A stretch of DNA of 8,843 bases from Clostridiales bacterium (GTDB lineage Bacteria; Bacillota; Clostridia; Peptostreptococcales; Anaerovoracaceae): assembly GCA_009778415.1 (NCBI GenBank), contig WRJV01000241.1:1-8843 (forward strand). The letters run 5' to 3'. Positions 1 through 6,892 of the stretch are shown here, piece after piece. Numbering within the stretch: the first letter of the stretch is position 1; each line of letters begins with the position of its first letter. The notes under the pieces were generated by a model. It was not told the DNA's origin and made no database searches. It saw only the letters and a program-made list of their open reading frames with translations. The position numbers and the translations under genes were made by a program.

Positions 1-2
1 AA

Positions 3-389
3 AACGAACTTGAGGTTTCAGAGGAAGAGCCTGTGCCGACAGACGCGGTGAAGAGCTGGAGGCTGGCAGATGAAAACGGCGAATCCGAAAAGCTCGTCGG
101 AGGGATTACCTTGGCGAAACGGGAAGGGGAGTTCATAATCGACGGCATTGCAGTCGACCAGGCATACAGGAAGCACAAGCTCGGCGGCGTCCTGCTCGAC
201 AAAGCTGTCGACACGGTCAAGTCGCTTTCGGGGGAGCGCATATACCTGGTTGCCAGGGCGCCCGGGTTTTTCAGGACCAAGGGCTTTGAAACCGTGCCCA
301 GGGAAGAAGCCCCGACCTTTTTCGAGTGCTTGACGTGCCCGCAGTACGGGGTGAATTGCCACCCCGAGGTGATGAAGCTGGATTTGTGA
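3..389 (+). CDS. GNAT family N-acetyltransferase, 5'-truncated by window edge
   Basis: This is the C-terminal part of a GNAT-fold acetyltransferase, a family that moves an acyl group from acyl-CoA to an amine; the substrate is unknown. The frame is open to the left edge (N-E-L-E-V-S-E-E-E-P), so the true start is probably outside. A GTG at 33 with a purine-rich stretch 5' of it could serve as a start, but would give only 118 residues and lack the first strand and helices of the fold. Visible are the central beta strands (EFIIDGIAVDQAYRKHKLGG), where the acyl-CoA loop R-x-x-G-x-G is R-K-H-K-L-G (Lys for the first Gly), and the late GFFRTKGFE segment. The tail has Cys codons at 327, 336 and 357 (C-x2-C-x6-C, then His), a tail I recall from clostridial GNATs. 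The gene ends two bases before the next promoter, and I see no terminator between them. Confidence 0.85.
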   Translation, partial: NELEVSEEEPVPTDAVKSWRLADENGESEKLVGGITLAKREGEFIIDGIAVDQAYRKHKLGGVLLDKAVDTVKSLSGERIYLVARAPGFFRTKGFETVPREEAPTFFECLTCPQYGVNCHPEVMKLDL

Positions 390-391
390 TG

Positions 392-420
392 TTGACATTG
401 CGCCGGCATTGGCGTATAAT
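392..420 (+). promoter_or_regulatory. Perfect-consensus sigma-A/sigma-70 promoter
   Basis: TTGACA (392-397) and TATAAT (415-420) are separated by exactly 17 bases, a full match to the housekeeping consensus. There is no TGn extension before the -10. The predicted start is near 426-428. It begins two bases after the GNAT stop codon and points at the ATPase remnant and then plsX. It probably once drove the ATPase gene; whether it now supplies the plsX-plsY operon through a leader of about 310 nt is inference. Confidence 0.8.
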
Positions 421-455
421 TTTGTAAACACGGGTAGTATAATCGTATTTACAAA
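421..455. repeat. Inverted repeat, operator-like, over the predicted start site
   Basis: The left arm TTTGTAAAcACG (421-432) and right arm CGTaTTTACAAA (444-455) are reverse complements at 11 of 12 positions, including an uninterrupted outer 8 bp. The 11-nt centre ends in a second TATAAT (438-443) that has no matching -35 at 16-18 nt. The arms start right after the -10 of the upstream promoter, so most of the left arm is not transcribed. That favours a DNA operator over an RNA hairpin. No regulator is encoded in the window, and self-regulation by the former ATPase locus is only a guess. Confidence 0.65.
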
Positions 456-456
456 G

Positions 457-690
457 ATGGTTGTAGCCTACGGGAGAAGAAGGATAGGCAAAACCACTCT
501 GATTTCCCAGAAGGTGTACAGTTTCTTCGATATGCCGGTATCAACCGGCGTCTTTGTAGGCTGGAACGAAGCGTTCGAGTTTCTTGCTGAAAAAGCAAAC
601 GAGCGCCGTTTTGTTTTGGTATTTGACGAATTTCCTTATGCGGACGGCGCAAAAGCTCATCGGCAAAGAGCACCTTATAAAAAGGATTAG
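457..690 (+). pseudogene. Remnant of a GRRRxGKTT-type ATPase (archaeal ATPase / DUF234-like family)
   Basis: The frame from 457 encodes a Walker A region (VVAYGRRRIGKTTLIS), then SFFDMPVSTGVFVGWNEAF, then a Walker B (RFVLVFDEFPYAD), and stops at TAG 688-690 after unrelated residues. From memory, intact relatives run about 450-480 residues. They carry some 30 residues before the Walker A and roughly 25-30 more between the Walker A and the segment beginning QKVYSFF. They continue with sensor, helical and C-terminal nuclease-like parts. Here the N-terminus, an in-frame internal piece and everything after Walker B are missing. ATG 457 has no ribosome site. By hand count, 481-720 is about 43% G+C (104 of 240), lower than neighbouring genes. 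I read it as a decayed, probably horizontally acquired gene. A short expressed protein of 77 residues is possible but unlikely. Confidence 0.7.
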
Positions 691-718
691 TTTACACTAC
701 AAATATGGCACATATCAA
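691..718 (+). promoter_or_regulatory. Possible weak plsX-proximal promoter
   Basis: TTTACA (691-696, 5 of 6 to consensus) lies 16 bases before TATCAA (713-718, 4 of 6). This is in the most AT-rich part of the window (661-720, 20 of 60 G+C by hand count), just before the plsX ribosome site. The predicted start would leave a leader of only about 15 nt. The TAGT-ttac-ACTA inverted repeat at 688-699 overlaps the -35. A chance match is quite possible, and the perfect promoter at 392-420 is the stronger candidate. Confidence 0.3.
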
Positions 719-723
719 AAAAG

Positions 724-729
724 AAAGGA
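724..729 (+). promoter_or_regulatory. Ribosome binding site of plsX
   Basis: AAAGGA ends 10 bases before ATG 740. It supports 740 rather than the in-frame ATG at 584, which lies inside the ATPase remnant and would add 52 residues absent from PlsX proteins. Confidence 0.6.
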
Positions 730-739
730 TGGGCGGGCA

Positions 740-1759
740 ATGAAGATAATTTTGGACGGCATGGGCGGCGACAATGCCCCTGAAGCAATAGTCGAAGGCG
801 CCGCAATGGCATCGCGCCTGGTCAATCACGAAATCATCATCGTTGGGGACGAGAAGCGCATACGGGAAGAATTGTCAAAGCACAAAAGCGACCACAGGAA
901 GATATCCCTTGCACATGCGTCCGAAGCGATTACAAGCGAAGACGCGCCCGTCAGAGCTGTCAGAAGCAAAAAGGACTCTTCAATGGTAGTCGGGCTCAAC
1001 ATGCTGAGGGACGGGAAAGGCGACGTTTTCATTTCCGGCGGCAATACCGGCGCGCTTATGGCAGGGGGCCTTTTCATACTGGGCAGGGTTCAGGGGATTG
1101 ACAGGCCTGCGATAGCGTCGGCCTACCCGATCATGGGCCAGGGGATTTCGCTGCTGGTGGACGCCGGCGCAAACGCCGAGTGCAAGCCAAACAACCTGCT
1201 CGAATTCGCCACCATGGGGAGCATATACATGGAGAAAGTCCTTAAGGTAAAAAGCCCGACGGTGGGCCTTGTGAACATCGGGACGGAGGAAGGCAAGGGG
1301 ACGACCGTCATAAAGGCGGCTCACGAGCTGCTTTCAAAAAGCGACATTAATTTCATCGGCAACGTGGAGGCGCGCGAAATACCCAAAGGCGCCTGCGACG
1401 TAATTGTTTGCGACGGCTTCGTCGGAAACGTCATACTGAAGCTCACGGAAGGCCTCGCATGGAACATCTTCAAATTGATACGGGCGAAGTTCACGAAGGG
1501 GGCCACCGCGAAAATGGGGGCCGTGCTGCTTGGCGGAAAGATGAAGGAGCTTCGGAAGGAGGTCGACTACTCCGAGTACGGCGGGGCGCCGATACTTGGG
1601 CTGAAGAAGCCTGTAGTGAAGATGCACGGCTCGTCCGGCGCCAACGGCGTCAAGAACACCATACTGAAAGCCATCCCATTCGCCGAGGAAAACGTCGTGA
1701 GCAAAATACAGAATTCGGTCGTGGAAATAGAGGAGATTCTGATAAGTGAGCAATTGTGA
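740..1759 (+). CDS. plsX: Phosphate acyltransferase PlsX (acyl-ACP:phosphate transacylase)
   Basis: PlsX converts acyl-ACP and inorganic phosphate to acyl-phosphate, the acyl donor for PlsY in the first step of phosphatidic acid synthesis; it is a peripheral membrane enzyme. The 339-residue product has the usual family length. Conserved blocks appear in order: DGMGGDNAP (6-14), SGGNTGA (99-105), DAGAN (141-145), NIGTEEGKG (179-187), VCDGFVGN (223-230), SEYGGAPILG (278-287) and HGSSGANGVKN (296-306). The start is fixed by the family N-terminus (MKIILDGMGGD) and AAAGGA at 724-729. Its last 14 bases overlap rnc, implying co-translation. In many Bacillota rpmF or fapR lies upstream and fab genes or acpP downstream; here a decayed ATPase gene precedes it and rnc follows directly. 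No truncation or missing block is seen. Confidence 0.97.
   Translation: MKIILDGMGGDNAPEAIVEGAAMASRLVNHEIIIVGDEKRIREELSKHKSDHRKISLAHASEAITSEDAPVRAVRSKKDSSMVVGLNMLRDGKGDVFISGGNTGALMAGGLFILGRVQGIDRPAIASAYPIMGQGISLLVDAGANAECKPNNLLEFATMGSIYMEKVLKVKSPTVGLVNIGTEEGKGTTVIKAAHELLSKSDINFIGNVEAREIPKGACDVIVCDGFVGNVILKLTEGLAWNIFKLIRAKFTKGATAKMGAVLLGGKMKELRKEVDYSEYGGAPILGLKKPVVKMHGSSGANGVKNTILKAIPFAEENVVSKIQNSVVEIEEILISEQL
1731..1736 (+). promoter_or_regulatory. Ribosome binding site of rnc (supports GTG start)
   Basis: AGGAGA inside the plsX coding end lies 9 bases before GTG 1746. It supports the GTG start, and hence the 14-nt overlap with plsX. Confidence 0.75.
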
Positions 1760-2435
1760 TTTCCAAAACAGGATTGGCTACCGGTTCAACGATGAAACGC
1801 TTCTGGACAAGGCTTTTACCCACAGTTCTTACACAAAAGAAAAGAGGGGCCGCGCAGGCGACGACAACGAACGTCTCGAATTTCTCGGGGACGCGTTTTT
1901 TAACGCCATCATAGGCGAAGAACTCTTTCGGAAGGCGGAGCACCTCGAAGAGGGGCAGCTTACTAAGTTCAGGGCGCGCTTGGTGTGCGAGAAATCCCTT
2001 GCGTACCATGGCAGGCAGATTGAAATCGGAAAGCACGTCAGCCTCGGCAAAGGCGAGGAATTCATCGGAGGCAGGAACAGGGACGCCATGATAGCCGACA
2101 CCCTTGAGGCAGTGATAGGGGCGGTTTTCCTGGACGGAGGCTACGAGGCTGCCAAGGGCGTGGTTCTGAGGATTTTTGAAAACAGGATCGGCGACGCAAT
2201 AAACGGCAAGCTTGACAACGACTACAAGACCGAGCTGCAGGAAGCGCTGCAGGCTAAAGGGGAAACGAAGATTGCGTATACAGTGGAAAGGGAGGAAGGG
2301 CCGGAACACGACAAGACTTTCCACGTGAACTTGTTCTGCAACGGCACATTGACCGGAAAAGGCCGGGGCAAAAGCAAGAAGGAGGCAGAACAGAACGCTG
2401 CAAAGGAAGCGCTGGAAAGAGGTGAGGGCATTTGA
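1746..2435 (+). CDS. rnc: Ribonuclease III
   Basis: RNase III is a homodimeric, Mg2+-dependent endonuclease that cuts double-stranded RNA. It processes the 30S pre-rRNA and some mRNAs and antisense duplexes. The 229-residue product has both standard domains. The nuclease domain (about 1-150) carries HSSYTKE (26-32), the signature ERLEFLGDA (42-50, with E42, E45 and D49) and E69 in EEGQLT. D118 and E121 lie in ADTLEAVIGAVFLD. These match the E. coli metal and catalytic set E38, E41, D45, E65, D114 and E117. The dsRNA-binding domain (about 158-226) runs from DNDYKTELQEALQ to the GKGRGKSKKEAEQNAAKEAL helix. The GTG start is supported by AGGAGA at 1731-1736. It overlaps plsX by 14 nt and smc by 4 nt. 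All catalytic residues are present, so it should be active. Confidence 0.97.
   Translation: MSNCDFQNRIGYRFNDETLLDKAFTHSSYTKEKRGRAGDDNERLEFLGDAFFNAIIGEELFRKAEHLEEGQLTKFRARLVCEKSLAYHGRQIEIGKHVSLGKGEEFIGGRNRDAMIADTLEAVIGAVFLDGGYEAAKGVVLRIFENRIGDAINGKLDNDYKTELQEALQAKGETKIAYTVEREEGPEHDKTFHVNLFCNGTLTGKGRGKSKKEAEQNAAKEALERGEGI
2419..2426 (+). promoter_or_regulatory. Ribosome binding site of smc (supports TTG start)
   Basis: GAGGTGAG, with core AGGTGA at 2420-2425, lies 6 bases before TTG 2432. With the family N-terminus that begins right after the TTG, it fixes an unusual TTG start that shares TTGA with the rnc stop codon. Confidence 0.75.
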
Positions 2436-5400
2436 TCTTCAAGAGGATAGACTTGCACGGGTTCAAATCCTTCGCCGAGCCTGTGAGCATCGAATTCAAC
2501 GCCGGGATCACTTGCATCGTGGGGCCGAACGGCAGCGGCAAGTCAAACATAAGCGACGCGATAAGGTGGGTGCTTGGGGAGCAGAGCGCAAAAATGCTCC
2601 GGGGCGGCAAAATGGAGGAGGTCATCTTCGCGGGCACTGCCAGCAGGAAGAGCCGGGGCATGGCAGAAGTGACACTTGTAATCGACAACAGCACGGGGGT
2701 TTTGCCCATAGACTACAGCGAAGTGGCGATCACCAGAAGGATGTACCGCCTCGGCGAAAGCGAGTATTCCATCAACAACAACCCGTGCAGGCTGAAGGAC
2801 ATCCGAGGGCTGATCATGGACACGGGGATCGGCGTTGACGGGTATTCGCTCATCGGGCAGGGCAAGATAGCGGACATCGTCAGCAGCAAGCCGGAGAGCC
2901 GCAGGGAAATCTTCGAGGAAGCAGCCGGAATAGTGATGTACAGGAGCAAGAAAGCCGACTCTGAAAAGAAGCTCGACGCGGCGGCGGCAAACCTTGAAAG
3001 GGTGGACGACATAGTGGCTGAAATCGAGTCCCGCATCGACGGGCTGAAAGAGGACAGCAAAAAGGCGGTGGAATACCTGGCCCTGCGCGAGCGGTACAAG
3101 GCGCTGGAAATAAACATAACGCTAAAAAACATCGAAAACCTGGAACTGAAAAACGAATACATAGCCGACGAAATCCTGGAAGCCTCAAACCTGGCGGACG
3201 AGATAAAAAACAAGAAAGCCGACATAGACCGGATGGTCGCAGGTTCCTATGAAAAATCGGAGGCGCTGGACAGGCTCCTGAGCGAAAGCCAAGCCAAGCT
3301 GATCAGCAGCGTGGAGGAAATCAACGCGCTCGTAAACATGAACCAGCTGTCGGGCGAACGGCTTGCAACCATGGAAAAGGACGAAAGCAGGCTTGCGGCC
3401 GAAATCTCCCAGTATGCGGGCAAGCTTGCCATGGAAGAGTCGAACGCGGAGGAACTGGAAAACTCGAAGAGGGAAATAGGCAGCAGGATGAAGTCCCTCG
3501 AAGAGCGGCTCAGGCTGGCGGTAGGGGCACACACCGAAAAGACACTTGAGTTTGCTTCTTTGGAGAGGGAAGTAGACGACAGGAAGAACGAACTGTTCAG
3601 GCTCCACAACGACATCAGCGCAAAGGCAGGGGAGATAGGCAGCCTTGAGAGCTTAAAAGCAGCGCTTGAGAGGAGAAAGCTGCAGCTCGTTTCTGAAAAG
3701 GAAAGCGCAGAGATTGCAGGAAAGGGCATTGAGGACGGCTTGGGCAAGACAGCCGGCGAGATGCTGGACATAAAAGGAAGCCTCGAAGGGCTGCGCGCGG
3801 AAAGGGAAAGACTGCGGGCCATGCAGGCTGAATCGGCGCTGGGCGAGCGAAGGCTTTCAAGGGAAGTGGAAGAGCTGAAGCTGTCGATCGAGCAGCTTTC
3901 ATCGAGGAAAAAGACCATCGAAGAGATGGAGAGCAACTACGAAGGGTACAACAGCGCAGTGAAATTCATCATGAAAGCGCAGACCGGCGGGATTTGCGGA
4001 GTGGCGGCTGAACTTGTGGCAGTCCCGTCAGGCTTTGAGGTCGCCATTGAAACCGCCCTTGGGGCGGCCCTTCAGAACATAGTCTGCGAGGACGACTTAG
4101 CTGCCCAGTCGGCAATAAAGGCGCTAAAAGAAAACAAAGCAGGAAGGCTGACTTTCCTGCCGCTGAGCTCCATCAAGGCTTCGCCGCGAAGGGACGAGGG
4201 CATAATGAGCGAGAAGGGGTTCATAGGTTACGGGGCGGACTGCGTATCGTTTGACCCCAAGTACAAAGGCGTCATGGAGTACCTGCTGGGGCGCACCGTC
4301 ATCGTAAGGGACCTTTCAGACGCTGTAAGGCTATCAAAAACAGCGGCTTTTGGCTTCCGGTTCGTCACTTTGGAGGGGGAGATAATCAACGCTGCCGGCG
4401 CGATAACAGGCGGCGCCTACAGGAACCGCACGGCAAACCTCCTGGAAAGGAAGAGCGAAGTCGGCAGGCTGGCGTCGCAGATAAGCGAAGCAAACGAGGC
4501 TAAGGCAGGCTGCGCCGGCAGGCTTGAAGCTCTGAGGGCATCACTTGAGAGGGCACAGGGCGAAGCGGCGCTTGTGGAGGGCAAGGCCAGGGCAGCCGAG
4601 ATGGAGCTGCTTAAGCTGGAAAACGAGAGCAGCGCAGCGCAGGGCGCGGCTGCTGACTTGAAAAACAATATCGGCAAATGGGAACGGGAATTGGAGAGCA
4701 TCGAAAACGAACAGTCGGGCTCGGACGAGACCGTAGAAGGGCTCAAGGCCGGCATCGCCCTGTTCAAGGACAGGATAGCGGCAGCCGAGGGCGAACTGCA
4801 GGGGGCGCTGGCAGGGTGCGACGTGCTGAAGCTTTCAATCGAGCAGTCAAACGAAGAAATAACAAAAGCGAGGATAGCTGTTTCCTCATGCGAAAACGAC
4901 AAGGCGAACGCCGACTCCCTCGCGGCGCGTGTTCGCGGCGCTATTGCCGAAATGGCCGAAGAGAAGCAGAAGAGGGAGAAAGAGCTGGCAGGGATTGCCG
5001 CTGAAAGGGAGGCGCTCCTTCTCGGCAGGCCGGGGTCTCTTTCTGAGCTCGGCAGAAAGGAAGAAGAAAAAGCGGCGCTTGAAAATTACCTGGAGGAGCT
5101 GGCAGAGGAGAAAGCGGGCGTTGCACGGGCGCTTGCGGAAAGCACGCAGGAAAGGGACGGCTTGGACGGGGAGCTTTCCGCGCTCCTGTCGAATAAGTAC
5201 GAGATGGAGATAAAAAAAGCGCGGAACGAAACCCAGCTTGACAATTACAAGGACAGGCTGTGGGAAGAATTTGAGGTTTCGTACATACAAGCGATCGAGT
5301 TCAAGAAAAGAGAGTTTGCAATGCAGGCGGCGCTGAAAGAAAGCCGGGAGATAAAGAACCGGATCAAAGAGCTTGGCGAGGTGAACACGAGCGCCATAAG

Positions 5401-5977
5401 GGAATACGAAACCGTGAGCGAGAGGCACGTCTTCCTGACCAGCCAGAGAGCCGACATACTAAAGGCCATGGGCAGCCTCCGGCAGATCATCGAAGACATG
5501 GACAAAACGATAAAAGAGAAGTTCAAAGAGAGCTTTGACAAAATAGTCGTAAACTTTACAGACATCTTCCGCGCGCTCTTCGGGGGCGGGTACGCGGAGC
5601 TTCGGCTCGAAGACGAAACAAAGCCCCTCGAATCCGGCATAGAAATAATTGCGCAGCCACCAGGCAAGAAGCTGAGGAACATAAACCTCATGTCCGGCGG
5701 GGAAAAGACTATGACCGCTATTGCCCTGATGTTTGCGGTTTTGAAGACAAAGCCCACGCCGTTTTGCATCTTGGACGAGATCGAGGCCGCCCTCGACGAC
5801 GCAAACATAGACAGGTTTGCAGAATACCTGAAAAGCTTTGAAGGCATACAGTTCACGCTGGTGACGCACCAAAGGGCGACGATGGGGCACGCCGACGTGC
5901 TGTACGGCGTCACGATGCCGGAGCAGGGCATATCGAAGATTATTTCACTGAAACTTGGCGACGAGTTCGAGTTGTAG
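2432..5977 (+). CDS. smc: Chromosome segregation protein SMC (condensin ATPase)
   Basis: SMC dimerises at its hinge and, with ScpA and ScpB (not in this window), forms the ring that extrudes DNA loops and organises and segregates the chromosome. The 1181-residue product is full length. The N-terminal head has Walker A GPNGSGKSN (31-39, Lys37) and the Q-loop YSLIGQGKI (from 138). Two long charged coiled-coil arms span about 165-510 and 670-1010. The hinge lies at about 515-665, from GGICGVAAEL to IINAAGAITGGAYR. The C-terminal head has the ABC signature LMSGGEK (1086-1092), Walker B FCILDE (1111-1116, Glu1116 catalytic), D-loop ALDDAN and VTHQRATM. The N-terminus MIFKRIDLHGFKSF matches the family, so TTG 2432 is the start; it overlaps the rnc stop as TTGA. 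No frameshift interrupts the reading frame. It is followed by a 15-nt gap, the only gap in the operon. Confidence 0.97.
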   Translation: MIFKRIDLHGFKSFAEPVSIEFNAGITCIVGPNGSGKSNISDAIRWVLGEQSAKMLRGGKMEEVIFAGTASRKSRGMAEVTLVIDNSTGVLPIDYSEVAITRRMYRLGESEYSINNNPCRLKDIRGLIMDTGIGVDGYSLIGQGKIADIVSSKPESRREIFEEAAGIVMYRSKKADSEKKLDAAAANLERVDDIVAEIESRIDGLKEDSKKAVEYLALRERYKALEINITLKNIENLELKNEYIADEILEASNLADEIKNKKADIDRMVAGSYEKSEALDRLLSESQAKLISSVEEINALVNMNQLSGERLATMEKDESRLAAEISQYAGKLAMEESNAEELENSKREIGSRMKSLEERLRLAVGAHTEKTLEFASLEREVDDRKNELFRLHNDISAKAGEIGSLESLKAALERRKLQLVSEKESAEIAGKGIEDGLGKTAGEMLDIKGSLEGLRAERERLRAMQAESALGERRLSREVEELKLSIEQLSSRKKTIEEMESNYEGYNSAVKFIMKAQTGGICGVAAELVAVPSGFEVAIETALGAALQNIVCEDDLAAQSAIKALKENKAGRLTFLPLSSIKASPRRDEGIMSEKGFIGYGADCVSFDPKYKGVMEYLLGRTVIVRDLSDAVRLSKTAAFGFRFVTLEGEIINAAGAITGGAYRNRTANLLERKSEVGRLASQISEANEAKAGCAGRLEALRASLERAQGEAALVEGKARAAEMELLKLENESSAAQGAAADLKNNIGKWERELESIENEQSGSDETVEGLKAGIALFKDRIAAAEGELQGALAGCDVLKLSIEQSNEEITKARIAVSSCENDKANADSLAARVRGAIAEMAEEKQKREKELAGIAAEREALLLGRPGSLSELGRKEEEKAALENYLEELAEEKAGVARALAESTQERDGLDGELSALLSNKYEMEIKKARNETQLDNYKDRLWEEFEVSYIQAIEFKKREFAMQAALKESREIKNRIKELGEVNTSAIREYETVSERHVFLTSQRADILKAMGSLRQIIEDMDKTIKEKFKESFDKIVVNFTDIFRALFGGGYAELRLEDETKPLESGIEIIAQPPGKKLRNINLMSGGEKTMTAIALMFAVLKTKPTPFCILDEIEAALDDANIDRFAEYLKSFEGIQFTLVTHQRATMGHADVLYGVTMPEQGISKIISLKLGDEFEL

Positions 5978-5992
5978 CAGAAAGGGGGCATC

Positions 5993-6892
5993 ATGGTTTT
6001 TGGAGAAAAGAAGAAGTCGTTTTTCGGCAGGATGTCGGAACGGATAGCCGACGCGCTTTTGGCGCGCCCGACGATAGACGAAGAATTCATGGAGGAACTG
6101 GAAGAGATACTGATCACCTCCGACATCGGCATGGGGACCACGGTGAAGATAACAGAGCGCCTCAGAGGCGACATAAAAGACTTGGGCATCAGGGACCAGG
6201 AGGGCGTCAAAAACCAGCTTAAAAAAATAATAGAGGAGCTGATAGACAAAGGCGAGAGCCACAAGCTGAGCGGCAAAACGCCGCTGATCATCCTGGTGGT
6301 AGGCGTCAACGGGGGCGGCAAGACTACGTCCATCGGAAAGATCGCGCACAGGTTCAGGCAGGAGGGCAAGACAGTCCTGCTCGCTGCGGCGGACACCTTC
6401 AGGGCGGCAGCCAGCGAACAGCTGGCGATATGGGGCGACAGGGCGGGCATCAACGTGATAAAGCACCAGGAAGGCGCAGACCCGTCCGCCGTCATCTACG
6501 ACGCCATACAGTCGGCAAAAGCCAAATCGATAGACGTCCTGATATGCGACACTGCGGGAAGGCTGCAGACGAAGAAAAACCTCATGGCAGAGCTGGAGAA
6601 GATGAAGAAGATAATAGACAGGGAACACCCCGGCGCAGAAAGGGAGACGTTGCTGGTCCTCGACGCCACAACGGGCAAAAACGCGGTTTCCCAAGCGAAG
6701 GAGTTCGGCGAGATCGCAGACATAACGGGCATCGTGCTCACGAAGCTCGACGGCACGGCCAAAGGCGGGATAGTCATAACGATAGCTGACGAATTCAACA
6801 TCCCTGTCAAGTTCATCGGCGTGGGCGAAAAAATAGACGACCTCAGAGAATTCGACCCTGCCGAGTTTGCAGGAGGGATTTTCGATGAGTAA
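5993..6892 (+). CDS. ftsY: Signal recognition particle receptor FtsY
   Basis: FtsY is the membrane-associated SRP receptor GTPase. It pairs with Ffh in the SRP-nascent chain complex and hands ribosomes to the Sec translocon. The 299-residue product is essentially an NG domain. A short lysine-rich N-terminus (EKKKSFFGRM) leads into the helical N domain (about 15-90). The G domain follows: GVNGGGKT (104-111, G1), ADTFRAAASEQL (133-144, insertion box), CDTAGR (185-190), LDATTG (223-228), TKLDGTAKGG (250-259) and GVGE (276-279). The acidic A domain of E. coli FtsY is absent, as is usual in Bacillota. ATG 5993 follows an AAGGGGG ribosome site at about 5982-5988. It overlaps der by 8 nt. No ffh or ylxM follows, unlike many Bacillota. 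Confidence 0.97.
   Translation: MVFGEKKKSFFGRMSERIADALLARPTIDEEFMEELEEILITSDIGMGTTVKITERLRGDIKDLGIRDQEGVKNQLKKIIEELIDKGESHKLSGKTPLIILVVGVNGGGKTTSIGKIAHRFRQEGKTVLLAAADTFRAAASEQLAIWGDRAGINVIKHQEGADPSAVIYDAIQSAKAKSIDVLICDTAGRLQTKKNLMAELEKMKKIIDREHPGAERETLLVLDATTGKNAVSQAKEFGEIADITGIVLTKLDGTAKGGIVITIADEFNIPVKFIGVGEKIDDLREFDPAEFAGGIFDE
6871..6876 (+). promoter_or_regulatory. Ribosome binding site of der
   Basis: A full AGGAGG lies 8 bases before ATG 6885. It sets the der start there, rather than at the in-frame TTG 6867 that lies 5' of the site. Confidence 0.85.

Noticed and set aside
421..455. Inverted repeat read as an intrinsic terminator for the GNAT gene
   Set aside because: No T run follows the right arm on either useful side, the arms are AT-rich, and the repeat abuts a perfect promoter.
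584..739. N-terminal extension of PlsX from ATG 584
   Set aside because: The 52 extra residues are a shifted frame of the ATPase relic plus leader; PlsX homology begins exactly at ATG 740 with its own ribosome site.
640..739. C-terminal remnant of the ATPase in the plsX frame (QKLIGKEHLIKRISLHYKYG)
   Set aside because: It faintly recalls the end of such ATPases, but the likeness is too short and vague to call without an alignment.
5245..6495. Long open frame on the minus strand (416 codons) opposite smc and ftsY
   Set aside because: The opposite strand carries intact SMC and FtsY domains; the minus-strand translation is Ser/Leu-rich with no recognisable motif, a typical antisense shadow.
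6867..6884. Upstream TTG start for Der
   Set aside because: AGGAGG at 6871-6876 lies downstream of this TTG and is ideally spaced for ATG 6885, where family similarity begins.
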